Shown here piece after piece: positions 1-11,214 of a DNA stretch of 64,000 nt. Where the stretch lies: positions 89,476,785 to 89,540,784 of the forward strand of contig OX328126.1 in the NCBI GenBank assembly GCA_946811695.1, given 5' to 3'. Position numbers and translations under genes: made by a program. The notes below the pieces were generated by a model. The model worked only from the letters and a program-made list of their open reading frames with translations, had not been told where the DNA came from and made no database searches. This DNA is from Gonocerus acuteangulatus. Taxonomy: Eukaryota; Arthropoda; Insecta; Hemiptera; Coreidae. Positions within the stretch are counted from its first letter, which is position 1, and every line of letters starts with the position of its first letter.

Positions 1-505
1 TTGTGTTCACTTACTGTTAGATTTGTGTTTTTTACAAGTTATATTTATTGTTTCTTGTCTCACTTTTTATTGTTGATTGTGTCCTTTGTGCTGTTGGTGG
101 GTTTTACCAACGACTGAAAAAGTAATATTTTGATGCAGTGTTAAATTTCATATCGGCCCATTTTCCTCCGAAAAACCAGTGATCTATATTACCAACGAGT
201 TGGATTAATTAGAGTTTCGATATAACCTTTAGTGAGCAGAAACGCATAGCAATTATGCAATTAACATAAGTACTAATGCTATATAACCTAGAAAACCAGT
301 AGCATTTATGTTAATGGCATAATTGCTATTCGTTTCCGCTCGCTCAAGTTTATATCGAAACTCTTCTAGTAACCAACAAAACGGTCTCCAATTTCAAAAC
401 AGAGCCCATATTGACACAACATCAATTGAGTTCTCATTTCATGATCCGGATCCCTGAAGGAGACCCACTTCTCGAGATCGGTGGAACTAGTACCGAAGTA
501 CCGAC
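1..505. repeat. Foldback element family F, copy 1 (cut by the window start)
   Basis: Non-coding repeat whose core is an inverted repeat: left arm 193-258, right arm about 317-374, sharing TAGAGTTTCGATATAA and a GAGCGGAAACGCATAGCA-like segment. The outer flank ends near 435-505 with TGATCCGGATCCCTGA and TTCTCGAGATCGGTGG. The same core and flanks return at 12965-13605, 13660-14225 and 15200-15805. No transposase is seen. Superfamily unknown. Confidence 0.7.
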
Positions 506-1171
506 ATAATTTCCGATTTCATGATTTAATTATTAAGGAGAGCATATTTTTCAAAGAATCGATTAGAAATGTGTATTGGCTAAATCAGGGGCACCGAATT
601 ATAAAAAATATTTTGGGGGGTTTAATGTCGCTGACATAATGTTATTTTTTTTAATTTTTTCATGCCGCATGTAATTAAATCTTGATGTTTTATGTTGACA
701 GTTCCTGACATACAAACTAGATTTATTCCCATGAATATTATGCTTTGCACACCTGCGTGGGAGGTAAGTGTTTTCCCTCGTGTTTACTAGAGGTTGTGTC
801 CAAACCTCCATAAGATACCTGGCAAGAACCCTCTCCATCATCTTGTCAAGATCTCCAAACCTCGGATGTCCATTAAGATAACTAGATGTGTCCATTTCCC
901 TTCCTCCTACTCCCGTCTTGACTCATCATCCGGGAACTTCCTGCGGTCTTTTCCCCGCTCAGCGTGACATCCATTCTCAGAATGTCTATTCCAGATTACT
1001 ATCGCTTCTTCCTTCTCTACATGTAATACCTTTTACCTGTTTTATTTTATTTTTTTGTTTCTTATTTGCTTCTATTGAGTCCTGGAATGCGGTTTAGCGA
1101 AAGTTCTGAATAATCAGTAACTTCCTCGAAAATTGAAATGTCTTTTGTTATAAAAAAACTATACTTTTCTC
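506..1171. other. Gene-poor stretch, nothing recognised
   Basis: There is a 98-codon open frame on the minus strand (599-895) in a locally less AT-rich part (about 760-1020). Its translation matches no family I know, it lacks supporting splice signals, and I do not call it a gene. Confidence 0.4.
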
Positions 1172-1210
1172 TGGTTTAGAAATGTTTCGTTGCGAAACAT
1201 TTCTAAACCA
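1172..1210. repeat. Perfect 18-bp hairpin
   Basis: Arms 1172-1189 and 1193-1210 (TGGTTTAGAAATGTTTCG and its exact complement) with a 3-base loop TTG. Isolated short palindrome of unknown origin. Confidence 0.8.
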
Positions 1211-1249
1211 GCAAAAATTCAAACCATAATATTCATGGATATAAATCTA

Positions 1250-1345
1250 CTAGCTGAATACCCGTGCTTCCGGCAGATAAGTTGTTATTTCATTGCGATA
1301 AATAATATATATAGTCAAAATTAACGCTACCACATAATTTTGTCC
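1250..1345 (-). mobile_element. Helitron-like 3' end, single copy
   Basis: Read on the minus strand the segment ends with a GCACGGGTATTCAGCTAG terminus followed by T, preceded by CTTATCTGCC. It is the same end found once at 63499 and sixteen times in tandem at 49905-50482. The preceding ~90 bases (GGTAGCGTTAATTTTGA, CGCAATGAAATAAC) also match those copies. CTAG plus T after a GC hairpin is the usual Helitron 3' signature; in this copy the hairpin is damaged. Confidence 0.6.
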
Positions 1346-1414
1346 ATTAAGCATATAAAAATAATAAATCAGTCTGTAATGTGTCCTTAGTCCGGAAGAA
1401 AATCATTAATTACA

Positions 1415-1632
1415 GGCCAGGTGGCCGTAAGTGTTAAGGCGCGAGCACTTAACAATCCGTGCCAAAGGTTCCCACTATGGGGTGGTGGCTTTTCTTTAGA
1501 AAAAAAGAATAGGCCTCAGCCCTATCCTGGTTAGTAAAGGGTGGTAACCTATAGGTAACCCGTCCTAAAATTCGTAGTTAATAATATTGGACGTTAAAAT
1601 CTAATAGCCTAGCTGTCGCTGCGCCGTAAAAA
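1415..1632 (+). mobile_element. SINE family 1 (tRNA-Ser-like head), degenerate
   Basis: Starts with GGTGGCCGTAAGTGTTAAGG, which resembles the A-box region of tRNA-Ser/Leu, followed by a damaged B box. The body carries the family signature CCCTATCCTGG, GGTGGTAACCTATAG, AACCCGTCCTAAAATTC and TGGACGTTAAAAT. Right after it (about 1600-1632) lies CTAATAGCCTAGCTGTC and TGCGCCGTAAAA, the tail otherwise seen on SINE family 2 and the 5S-derived SINE. Either two SINEs abut here or the tail was acquired. Confidence 0.75.
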
Positions 1633-1678
1633 AAAAATATATATTTAGATTTTAATGTTCATTTGTAAATTCCAAGTT

Positions 1679-1770
1679 CTAGATTGTTAGTATTCCATAA
1701 CCCCGAAATGTTGTCCCCCCGAAAAACTCCCAGAACCTCCCGAAATTATTTTCTATTTACGTCCATGCAT
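1679..1770. mobile_element. C-rich MITE family, fragment
   Basis: Matches the right half of the element at 24493-24760: GATTGTTAGTATTCCATA, CCCCGAAATG, CCTCCCGAAATTATTTTC and an end near TCCATGCA. The left half is missing. Confidence 0.55.
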
Positions 1771-2403
1771 CCGATCTCCTGCTTCCGGAAAAGAAACATT
1801 ACCTATATAAGTAGGCTAACGAGAGATCGTAAGTCGGACAAAGCACCGACATTAGATTGAGGTGATCCATTGTGGATTGTGGTGGAATTATCCTCAGACA
1901 TAAATATGATTTGTGTAGACTCTCCTGAGATTAATGTCTCAAAGCCGTTCTAATCCGGTATAATTGAAAAGGGTCTTTTGTCGAGGAACTCCAGGTATGC
2001 GACGGGGGGAGGGAGCACAGGAGCCTTGTCCAGGAATATTAGGGTGATTTGAAAGGCAGGATATTATGCTGGAAAGACGTTCCGAATACAAGTTGAGTCG
2101 TTTTGATTTCCGTCAACATTACTATTGCGAATGTCAATGGCTAATAAAGATGATTTAAGAATTAATTTTAGAATGTGGAAATGGTTTATATTTGTAATAA
2201 ATCACAATGAAAATGAACACACGCATTCAAAAATATTTTATTTTTATATTTTAGTATAAATAGTCCTAATTTTTGAATACGAAGATTTAGATAGCCGCGG
2301 TTCCTAAATAATCCTACGTTTAATAACAAAAATGGAATGTCCATGGCCTCAGTAGCCGACACCCAAAATCAGTCACTATCTCTCCCATGTCATGTGGTAT
2401 GCC

Positions 2404-3167
2404 TAAGGCTGCACCTACATTGGACCCGTATTTCTCTCAATCGATCCAATCCGATATCGTTTGACCGACGTGAGTGCCTACATTGGTCCCGACCCGATCC
2501 GATCCGATTTAGTCACAGCTCGTCAGTAATGAACACGTAGTCAAGTGAAAATAAGTGATTAATTTAAGAAATACCACCTAATAGGCATAGAAATCTTCGA
2601 TTAACTTGTTCAGAGGCCAATCAATCTTCCGAAAGTACATATAATAGTAAAAAAAAAATAAATCTTAGGTTAATAGTTAATTTTTAACCATTACATTGAG
2701 ATAAGAAAAGCAATAGTATACTTATTTTAAAATTATTTATAAGAAAGGTAGCTAGAAGGTTATGAGCATTGTAAGGTTATAATCATTGGATGGTAATAAA
2801 AATCTTTCCTCGTAGTTAAATAATCAAGGGAAACAAAAAACAAAAATGTAAATTGACAAAGTTGTTCTAAATTACATTAGATTTCATTTTAAAAAAAGAA
2901 AAAAAAAAAAAAGAAAAAAAAGGGCATTGAAATCGGTTGAGACTGCTGACGTTTTTAAAACTCAATATGTGTTTTGGCGCCAGTGTGCGTCGGTCGTCGG
3001 AAATCGGTCTAGAAACAAACAAGTTTGAACGGCCAAGAATCGATGGTCATCGGATCTAATCGGATTGGGTCGGGACTAATGTAAGCACCTTCATTGAGAT
3101 GCATGTGTTTGTTTTTCTTCCGACAGTCGGTGGCTATCGGCTCGGGACCACTGTAGGTGCACCCTAA
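2404..3167. mobile_element. PIF/Harbinger-like non-autonomous element
   Basis: The element body is about 2407-3164. Terminal inverted repeats GGCTGCACCTACA and TGTAGGTGCACCC are flanked by TAA on both sides (2404-2406 and 3165-3167), the TWA target duplication typical of PIF/Harbinger. Imperfect repeats just inside the ends contain GACCCGATCC-type motifs. The interior is AT-rich with poly-A tracts near 2890-2920. Small open frames inside do not resemble a transposase. Confidence 0.65.
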
Positions 3168-3845
3168 GCAGTCCTGTTCTCTGCAGTCCGTCAGCATGAA
3201 TTTTATTGTGAATGTCACATAACAAATTCTCCAGGTTTTACGTCGTGTCGTGTCATCACATGCCAATAAGTTAGCGATTAATTAACTATTCGTTATCGTT
3301 CAGAATATAATTCTTTCCTTTCTCCCGCCGAAAATATCTTCGATCTTGGGAGTTCTTCGTCTCTGTTAAACTGCAATATCCCGATGTGATATTAATGGCC
3401 TGCTGCACTGGAGATCCTGAAGGGAAGGGAATTGTCTCAAGGATATATGTAGTCTGGGGTGTTCCTCCCCTAGGATGTGGAGTCAATGTTGTGTGAAAGG
3501 TGAACAGACCAACCCCAAGCCGAAACAATGCATATGGGAGGCGGAGCAGAACCCTCCTTCAGACCGCAACCCCTGAACTTTCGCTTAATTCAATATAAGC
3601 ACAATATGGATACTAGGAGGAGAAAGCGGATGACAGGCAGAAACACTTCAGAAAGTCAGACTTCGGAAAACTTTCTTGTAATTTTTCTAAATAGTATTTC
3701 TCCCTAAGATGATCGAACTCTCCAATCAGAAATAAAACTAAAAATATCATAATACTGGACGAAAAAGCCGTATTGAATTGTATGCAATAAATGAACCGAT
3801 TCGAGAACTAAGCAGACCATTAACGATCCGGTTTGTCGGACCGTG
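3168..3845. other. Gene-poor stretch, nothing recognised
   Basis: Contains an 80-codon open frame on the minus strand (3286-3528) of no recognisable family. No repeat with another copy in the window was seen. Confidence 0.35.
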
Positions 3846-4330
3846 AATGGGCGAGTTGGATTGTTGGAAGTCAAGTTGGACGCATCGGAACATTTAGAGT
3901 GACGACTCGAAGGTCCGACATCCGACTGGCGAGTTGGTGCGTGAGTGAGGGAGTCGGATCAAAGTCCAACTTACCTCAATCGGTGCTTAATCTTCGGTCT
4001 GCATTCGATACATATTTCTGCTCGTCAGCAACGTACACAGTTGTGAAAACAGACTAGGATTATAGTTAGATCCCAAGTTGGATAGCAAGTCGGAGGTTGA
4101 ATGGGCTTGTTGGATTGTTGGAAGTCTAGTTGGACGAATCGGAACATTTGGACGGACGACTCGAAGGTCCGACATCCGACTGGCGACGGAATTGGAGCGT
4201 GAGTGGGAATCAAAGTCATCCAACTTAACACAGTAAGTGCTTGACATTTTTTGGCTCGTGAGAGACGTACATAGTCGTAAAAACAGACTAGGACTAAAGT
4301 TTGATCGCAAGTCGGAGCGTGAGTGGAGTC
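3846..4330. repeat. Tandem duplication, unit about 250 bp
   Basis: TTGGATTGTTGGAAGTC occurs at 3856 and 4110, AGGTCCGACATCCGACTGG at about 3910 and 4163, and AAACAGACTAGGA at about 4047 and 4279: two diverged head-to-tail copies. Rich in GTTGGA/TCGGA words. Open frames on both strands are by-products of the repeat. Confidence 0.75.
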
Positions 4331-4499
4331 AACTATCCAACTAGTAGTCCTACTAAGTCGTACTCAGAACGACTAAGCTACTTTTGTAGCTTCGGGATTC
4401 AAGCCACCGCTTTGAGCGCTTTTGGCGATATATAGCTGTAAGTTAAGCACTTGTTGCTCATTATCGGCTGGAGCTTATATATATATTAAATAATATATT

Positions 4500-4830
4500 A
4501 CAAAGTAAACCCCCCTTTCCGATTGACCGATTTAGCTCATTTTTACAACACTTTTTTCCCATGAGTTACCCAAGACGTATACCGCGTTTCGTTACAATAC
4601 AGCAGAAATTACGACCGGTATGAGTATATTAGTAATTTGGGTCCGGAGTTAACCCGCCCCCCTCCAAGATAACCGATTTAGTTTATTTTTACAACACATT
4701 TGTACCTGCAGATTACCACTACAAATACCGAGTTTCGTTGAAATATAACCAATATTACGGCTGGCATGGTCAAATTAGTGTTTTGGGTTCGGAGTAAACC
4801 CCCCCGTCCGGTGGACAGATTTTGGTGGTT
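4500..4830 (+). repeat. Satellite-like repeat, about 160-bp units
   Basis: Two diverged units, each with a run of Cs, then CCGATTTAG, TTTTTACAACAC, GTTTCGTT, ATTACG and GGGTCCGGAGT-like words. The same unit recurs three times at 26655-27090, so this is a dispersed family rather than a local duplication. Confidence 0.65.
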
Positions 4831-4917
4831 AACGAACTCGTTCAACCGTTTGCTAATTGAACGCTATATACTTTCGTGAAGAAAAAACAAAAACTCTGGC
4901 CACTATCGTGTTAACAG

Positions 4918-4920
<3 letters not shown>

Positions 4921-4978
<58 letters not shown>

Positions 4979-4986
4979 TATATATA
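4921..4986. repeat. (TA)n microsatellite
   Basis: Long TA dinucleotide run. Just before it is GGCCACTATCGTGTTAACAGAC, whose reverse complement follows the (TA)n tract at 62622-62660, so the tract belongs to a transposon end. Confidence 0.95.
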
Positions 4987-5029
4987 AATTTTAACGGGGG
5001 TCATTTTCGGTGTTTACTAGGTAGGCTCG

Positions 5030-5556
5030 ATAAAGATTTGAAGAAATTTTTCAAAAATTCCGTCATGAGTGCAACCTCAATAGCTACTTTCCTTCGGAGG
5101 AAAGTGCTAAAAAGGACAAAACTAATAATTTCGATGTTTCAAGCACATATTTCTCGGATTGACATCGCCCAATCGAGAAACTTTCGAATGGTCTCCTTCC
5201 AATTACCACGATTTCTCAACCGTTTTCGAGATATTTTAGAAAATATACAAAGACCTGAAATTTTTCATATCTATTAATAATTTTTTTTCTAATACTTCCT
5301 TACCTCTAAACGCAAGAAAAATTTAAATCTCCTAGATTAGATGAATGTCAAACTTTTGGAACAAAATTCAACTGAATCAATCGTTTCTGAAAACACAAAC
5401 TGAAAACTAGTTTGTAAAGGTAGTTATATCATTTTTTTTTTCGTTAGCGGTTACAGATATCATTCGTTTTCCTAGCCGGTAGTTCCGGATTGCCTAATAA
5501 GGTCAACCTCATAAGCAGGCTTCCTCCCTATAGATGGAGAAAGGAACCGCGCTAAT
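5030..5556 (+). mobile_element. Repeat family X (Helitron-like), copy 1
   Basis: Shares with the copies at 10550, 47200 and 55420 the order TTTCAAGCACATATTTCTC, GATTGACATCGCCCAATCG, CTCAACCGTTTTCGAGATAT, TCTATTAATAA, TCATTCGTTTTCCTA. It ends in the family's terminal block AACCTCATAAGC, CTCCCTATAGATGGAGAAAG, GGAACCGCGCTAA. No transposase or Rep/helicase sequence is present. Helitron affiliation is an inference from the terminal hairpin. Confidence 0.6.
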
Positions 5557-6229
5557 ATTCGCTTTCTCAGAGCACATTCTTGAGAAAAAATACAATAATA
5601 GACGTCCATGAGCAACGAGCATACTGAACTGGAATTTAGACCTCTTTAAAGAATTATGTACACTGCGTATAATCGTGATGGCCGAATTGTGGTGGGGACC
5701 CAAATGCAATCTGGAGCAGTTGTGGCTACTCCCGGAAGCAGATTCTTGCGGTTTGTCCTCATAGGCGCAAAAAATGTCCGAAAATTTCATCTCATTCTTG
5801 ATATGACACCCTAAGAAGGTGCATTATCCCTTGTTCGCGCATATATTAATATACTGTTATAAACATATTACACAATTAGAGACATCGAAGAAAAATTATA
5901 AGTCCGTGAGTAATTAAAGGGTGAAAACTTCCTGCCTAAGTTTTAGTTCGATTTGTTCTCGTGGTGGAGGCTCTTCATAACGTGAAAGACAAGCCATCAG
6001 CTCTTTCCTTGCTATAAAAAGATGGTAATCTATGGATTAACCGTTCCAACTATCTCGTTTAATGAACGTTATTGACTTAAATTACACTGTTTGCCTTTAA
6101 TGTAGACCTTAGGGAAAGGATGGGCCGAAAAGTCTTGGTAAGCGGTCAAAGTTGTTTACAAGACAGGCTGATGATTTGGATCCTTGCCGTGTGTAGTGCT
6201 GTTGGATGACGGTTTGTCAATTTTTAATT
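5557..6229. other. Intergenic, nothing recognised
   Basis: A 93-codon minus-strand frame at 5509-5790 overlaps the end of repeat X and has no recognisable domain. I see no gene, RNA or repeat signature in the rest. Confidence 0.35.
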
Positions 6230-6390
6230 TTTTACGGCGCATCGACATAAATCTTGGCCATTAGCGCCGACGTCCAGGGTGTAGCCAGGAATTTTCTCAG
6301 CGAAAATTTCTGGCGCCGGTGGGGATCGAACCCACCATCTCCCGCTTATGAATCTAGCGCGCTAGCCACTAGACCACGGGTGACCCCGTT
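6230..6390 (-). mobile_element. SINE family 2 (tRNA-Met-like head)
   Basis: On the minus strand: GTGGTCTAGTGGCTAGCG (A box), an anticodon loop TTCATAA with CAT at the anticodon position, then GTGGGTTCGATCCCCACC (B box). The body contains AAATTTTC and TCGGCGCTAATGGCC, and the tail ends GATGCGCCGTAAAAAA. The tRNA part is an element head, not a functional gene, because the acceptor stem does not close and the SINE body follows directly. Confidence 0.85.
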
Positions 6391-7052
6391 TGTCAAGCTA
6401 TATGTGAAGGTACAAGGTGGCATTATGGTGCCGCGAACAGATGAACGCAAGGACTTTACATAATGAATGTTGTGGGACTTATGCTGCAAGTTCCTAGGTA
6501 CGTTGGGCTCAGCGAACTGAAGGTGGAGGTGGACGCAGAGTCCCTTAGCGAGTCTACTCAAGCCCTTAAAACTTGCAGTGATCATCAAAGTATCGTTCCA
6601 GAATAGCGATTTTAGGTGCGATCACTTGCGGTTGTGGGTCTTTTATTAATTATTATATAATACGTAATATGAAATATAAATGTCGTATGCACCCTAAGAT
6701 AATATAGTATGTTCTGAGAAATAATCTGATAACAGGCTGACGAGTTGGATGCTTGCCACCGCTTGAGATAGAGATATAATGCTGACATGTGTATGAGAAT
6801 GGCTCGCGCAGACGAACATAAAGCAAAGATGCACGCATTGCCTTTTAGCAACAGGGGTCAACTCAAAAGCTTAGAAATTGCATTGGCCTTGAGAATATCG
6901 TTGCAAAGTAGCGATGTAGGGTGCGATAGATTCCTATATGTCAGCTTTGACCGGTTGAGGGCGCAGTTGTACAACGTGTCAAATAATATATGTAATTTAA
7001 ATGTCGTTGACTCTTTGGAATGCAGTCAATTCTGCAACAAGAACAGTTGAAG
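6391..7052. other. Intergenic, nothing recognised
   Basis: Several short overlapping open frames (6612-6851 minus, 6787-7050 plus) with no family resemblance. No long repeat was noticed. Confidence 0.35.
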
Positions 7053-7688
7053 GGTCTCCCTAGTGTTGTAAAAGAGCGCGCCTTTGAGGCTAGAAGGCGC
7101 GGCTCGTAAAAGCTCGAGCTCTCAGGGCTTGGACAGGGCTCGATAGAAGGCGCGAGCCTTGAAGGCTCGGCTTGGTAGAAGGCGCGAGCCTAGAAGGCTC
7201 GCCTCGGGAGAAGGCGCATGCTTTGAAGCCTTTTACTTTTCATTTCCAAAATGGCGGACGGCGGGCAAACAGCTGTTTCATGAAATATACTTTAGTAGAT
7301 TCGTCCTAAATTCTTTCCGCCACATTGAAATTATTCGCTGGCATTTAAATTTACCATTTCATTGATAAACTAATTATATGGATCACTAATTGGGTAAAAA
7401 TAGTAACTTTTCCTAAAAAAATAAACTCTTCTGTGAGACGGTGATGGCAACACTGTCGTACTACTACTATACTACTATAACCGTGCTTGCCAAAGTTCTA
7501 CTTTCCCAGGGCTCCAAGGCCAAGCCTTCAAGGCTCGATGGAGAACCTTCAGCGCTTGATAAGGTTAGGATGGAGCCTCACTCCGGAGCCTTCATCGAGC
7601 CCTCAGAGCTCCGGCTGTACAGGTTAGATTCAAGGTTCAGGCGTCAAGCCTCTAGTCAGGGCTCGCTTTTAACAACACTAGGTCTCCC
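7053..7688. mobile_element. hAT-type MITE with 8-bp target duplication
   Basis: Body 7061-7680. Terminal inverted repeats TAGTGTTGTAAAAG and CTTTTAACAACACTA, flanked by the exact 8-bp direct repeat GGTCTCCC (7053-7060 and 7681-7688), which is diagnostic of hAT transposition. The interior has GC-rich subterminal repeats of GAAGGCGCGAGCC type. It codes for nothing recognisable. The target is the first bases of a SINE family 2 copy, so this hAT is younger than that SINE. Confidence 0.85.
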
Positions 7689-7800
7689 CGTGGTCTAGTG
7701 GCTAACGCCTTGGGTTCTCATGCGGGAGATGTGGGTTTCAAGTTTCGCCTACAGCAGGGATTTTTCCATCCCAAAACGCTAGTACAGTTTAAAACTGCTA
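7681..7800 (+). mobile_element. SINE family 2 copy, 5' end split by the hAT MITE
   Basis: GTGGTCTAGTGGCTAACG followed by GCGGGAGATGTGGGTTTC matches the tRNA-Met-like head of family 2; the remaining body is diverged. The first bases lie on both sides of the hAT insertion as its target duplication. Confidence 0.7.
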
Positions 7801-7881
7801 CAATACAGGCTGTTGAGTTTCATTCTTGCCATCGTCAGATAATAATACATTATCAAGGTATCATACTAGGCATAAGTGCGT

Positions 7882-8053
7882 AAAGCAGGCTACACACGGT
7901 CAGGCAGGCCTGTCAGTTACACCTGAACAGTCCGCCTGAAAGCCGGTCGCCTGAACGTATATATATTCCGGCCATCTGAACAGTCTTAAACAGACCGGCC
8001 GGAATATATAAACGTTCAGGCGACTGGTCTTCAGGCGGACTGTTCAGGTCTAA
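7882..8053. mobile_element. Palindromic MITE with GCAGGCTACA ends, right end lost
   Basis: Begins AGCAGGCTACACACGGTCAG. Both arms carry ACAGTCCGCCTGAA and CGCCTGAACG-type words with GGCCGGAATATATA in the middle. A complete copy lies at 43051-43230. Here the distal end is missing where the next MITE begins. Confidence 0.75.
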
Positions 8054-8415
8054 GGGTGCGTTTATATCTGACACTTCTCGCAGGAAATATATGTCAGGTG
8101 TCGGATAGATATTCTCTTGAAGGTTTACATACTGACAGAAATAGCTAGACATTTATGTCATGGATATGTATAGGACAGTTCTGGATTTGTTCTAATTTGC
8201 GATAAATTCACCAAAAGCACATATAATCAGTGTTTACATCTGTTGGTATTCTTCTCGTAAAAATCCCCCTGGTTCTTCTACACCTGGTGGTATAGAAGTG
8301 TCGACACTTATAGTTCGTGATAGAAATATATATCTCAGACATAAATTGCTCATAGTTTACACAATTTCTGTCTGATATAAATTTCCTGCAATAACTAGCA
8401 AGTGTAAACCCACCC
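8054..8415. mobile_element. PIF/Harbinger-like MITE (GGGTGCGTTTA family)
   Basis: Ends GGGTGCGTTTATA and AGTGTAAACCCACCC, related to the elements at 52022-52194 and 61905-62342. Flanking triplets are TAA and CAA, an imperfect target duplication. Shared internal words are ATATCTATCCGACA-like, TCAGACATAAATTG and TTATTGCAGG-like. Confidence 0.7.
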
Positions 8416-10060
8416 CAACTGACAGCCGGCCATGTGTAGCCTACTTAAAAGAATGGCGATAGGATGCCTTAAACATGAAATGACGCTTGGACTTAACGTG
8501 ATCTCTGGTATGAGTGGGACTTTCAGATTACGCTGCAAAGTTGCAGTCGTGTCTTTGAGTTGTTATCAGAGTATCTTTGCAATGCTGTGGTTTTGGATGC
8601 GTTGTACTCTTATGATTACTTTGTAAAATAATGCAGTAAATTCCAGAAGAAGAACCGTTGAAAACCTCAACAAGAAGAGAACCACATCACGCCTTTGCCA
8701 AGAATCGGACAAGCCAGCAGGTCCTGAAGGCTCTTCCCATGGTGCATCCACACGAACCTAATTTAAGATGCAAATTACTTCCACGACTGTTGTCCTTCGA
8801 CAAAGGCCGTAGTGTATGACCTCGACATCTCCCGCTGGACACGCTATACCTCCAAGGGGCAAGCCGTGTTGCACCTTAACGTATGCAACAAATACCCAGG
8901 CAGGCTAATGCATCCACTGTTGCATGCACAACTCCGTTTCTGGGAAGACCATTCCCGAGAACGTATGCAAATTCTATGGACGTTTTTCTTACCACACATT
9001 CCATCTAAGCAGCGCGTAGTGGTGCCGGGAGAGAAGAAGACTCAATCCAAAACAGTGATCAATCCAAAATGATCAAAAAGTTAGTTTGAACTAACATTTC
9101 TGAATACCTAATTAGCTGTAGGATACTGCTTCAATATCGACATTCCATTTTGATTATACTTCTGATCCCAAAACACCGTGTTATTGGCCGGTTTCTCACT
9201 ATGCAGATATTTCACAATTTTCAGTAGTAACTAAGGCAATATTTTATAACACTTATTTGATTGCTAAAAACTAGGTTTTATCCCGGACGACTCATGTATA
9301 TAATTAAGTTTTAAAAAAATGTTTTGTTTGCCAAAATGTACTATGAATTTGGTGCATTCAGGTTGTAAAGATGTTTGTAATAAAATTCATTTATCGGAGA
9401 AAATGGTCTTATTCCATACTTTATTTAACGGCTATTCTAAAGGGATTAGAGTTGCGACAATTTACGACAAGCCGTATCGTCGAAAAACGAGATTTTTCAT
9501 ATTCGATAGTTTGACATGGTAGGGACAATATGTGGTAATAGCAAATACTAGATATTTACAGTTCCTATCAAACTAGACGAATCCTCAGGTCCTTAGGTGT
9601 TTATTGTCTATGATACATAATAGGTACATCATCCGGTTTATGATTAATATGCAAAAGAATTGGAGAATCCGCACATAGACCCCTTAATTTCCTTCTGGGC
9701 TTACAAAAGTAGATATTACAAAAATGACTCATGAGAAAACAAGCCACAAGATGGCAGCAACTGTCAAGAAAATCACTTGGATCTCTTTACCACCCACAAG
9801 ATTACGGTGTTCACAACCCATTCATGTATCTAAATATTTTCTATCAAAAACGTCACTTAGACCCCTTGACTTCTGAGACCCTCTAATTTTAACACGAGGA
9901 AGTTTTGATTCCTAGAAGAAAGAATTGACCTCAAGCTCAATAGATAGTTTGATACATAAACATTTGTGCAAAATTATGTAGATTTATCCAATAATACGAC
10001 AATACTGAATAATAACTGTATATCGCTGGGCTACCATGCTGAAGATGTTGGTACGAGTCA
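8416..10060. other. Gene-poor stretch with one less AT-rich patch
   Basis: The patch at about 8640-9070 is relatively GC-rich and holds an 86-codon open frame on the plus strand (8812-9072) that I cannot assign. It may be an old retroposed or transposon fragment. The rest (9080-10060) shows no gene, repeat or RNA signature. Confidence 0.35.
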
Positions 10061-10065
10061 AACCT

Positions 10066-10112
10066 AAAAAAAAAAGTCCGACTCGCAGGAACTGCATCAT
10101 CTTAGCGCGGTT
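10066..10112 (+). repeat. Dispersed 40-bp repeat GTCCGACTCGCAGGAACTGC
   Basis: The block GTCCGACTCGCAGGAACTGC then ATCATCTTAGCGCGGTTCC recurs at 15075 (minus), 45250, 46286 and 54833. GGAAC and GTTCC can pair as a short hairpin. Its AACCGCGCTAA end (reverse strand) is the same as the end of repeat family X. Confidence 0.7.
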
Positions 10113-10189
10113 CCGTTCTTATCTCTAGACTCATTTAAAATGATTAAAATAGAAGATGTTATTATTTTGGATCCACATTTCTAGAAAAC

Positions 10190-10345
10190 ATGAAGATTAG
10201 CTAGTTAGCCGTCGAGGTGATAAGTAAAGCTGGAATGGTTGGGATTCGGCTAAAGAAACCTCAATACGATTTTTGTTAAAAAATCTATATTTAGGACGTT
10301 TTGGCTACTCATTGGTAGCCTTCGTCAGCAATGAAAGTGCCGGGA
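10190..10345 (-). mobile_element. Penelope-like/hammerhead repeat, end fragment
   Basis: GTTAGCCGTCGAGGTGATAA, GGTTGGGATTCGGCTAA and AGAAACCTCAATA match the element at 16548-17370. A hammerhead-like motif lies on the minus strand at 10295-10328: CTGACGA, a six-base-pair stem GGCTAC/GTAGCC, then AAAACGTC. The G opening the second core block (GAAAC) is A here, so it is probably inactive. Confidence 0.6.
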
Positions 10346-10549
10346 GGCAGAGGAGGATCTTTACTTTCAAGAAAGGTCTTATTTACAATCTTACCTGGAT
10401 GGGTTCCCGCCCTAGGAAGGACCCCGCTAAGCATTTGAAAAGCTATATCTTGAAAATCCATATCTCTAAGATTAAATTGTTTTTCTTATTTTTCTTAACC
10501 TGATTTATTATCAAATATATGTATCCAACTATAAGCAGTTAAAAAATAA

Positions 10550-10850
10550 CAAGGAATAAAAACAGACAAAAAGAACAGTTCGAATAAGCGAAATCAATTA
10601 CTTTAAAGTTTTAAGCACTTATTTCTCCGATTGACATCGTATAATCAAAACTTTCATCAGAACCTTTTTTGTAGAGCATTTAGTAAGCTTTCTAATGGTA
10701 TTCTTCCGTTTACCAAGATTCTCAACCTTTTTCGAGATATTAAGGAAAGTATACAAAGTTACCAAAACTTTTTATGTCTGTTAATAAAATATTTTATTCT
10801 AACCCTATAAGCGGGGTTCCTCCCTATGGGGGAGGGAGGAACCGCGCTAA
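10550..10850 (+). mobile_element. Repeat family X, copy 2 (3' part)
   Basis: Carries TTAAGCACTTATTTCTCCG, GATTGACATCGTATAATC, CTCAACCTTTTTCGAGATAT and the terminal hairpin GGTTCCTCCC/GGGAGGAACC directly followed by GCGCTAA. The hairpin arms differ in sequence from the copy at 56170 yet remain paired. Confidence 0.65.
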
Positions 10851-10884
10851 AAAAAAAACCGTTCTCTGATACTTCATGGGTTTT

Positions 10885-10917
10885 TAAAAAGGGTGATAAT
10901 CTGTAGATGCGCCGTAA
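10885..10917 (+). mobile_element. SINE tail remnant
   Basis: AAAAGGGTGATAATCTGTAG and GATGCGCCGTAAAAAA match the end of the 5S-derived SINE (62414-62537). Only the tail is left. Confidence 0.5.
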
Positions 10918-11214
10918 AAAATTATAATAATAACTGTATCCTGAATGATAATACGGCTGATGAATGGCTCCTTGCTGAGTCCGTAACTACGGAATAGAAG
11001 AACACGACATTCAGCAAAGCACGACATATTGACTGGAAGCCTCGTCCAGAAGTACAGACAGCTCCTGAGAACAGGTAGCTGAGAACTGCCTGAGGATATG
11101 CACGAACCAAGAGGACCATGTCCAACTATTCGACACTTTATACACGATCTAGTCCCGTCTTGGCTTCCGGGTACACGTTTTATAAGTAATTGGACGTGGA
11201 GAAGCTTATGGAAT

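Noticed and set aside
599..895. 98-codon minus-strand frame
   Set aside because: No domain, partly low-complexity at its C-terminus, no supporting context.
3286..3528. 80-codon minus-strand frame
   Set aside because: Reasonable amino-acid composition but no family resemblance, splice signals or second copy to support it.
6230..6390. Possible tRNA gene
   Set aside because: A and B boxes are present but the acceptor stem does not close and the SINE body and tail follow; same for the other SINE heads.
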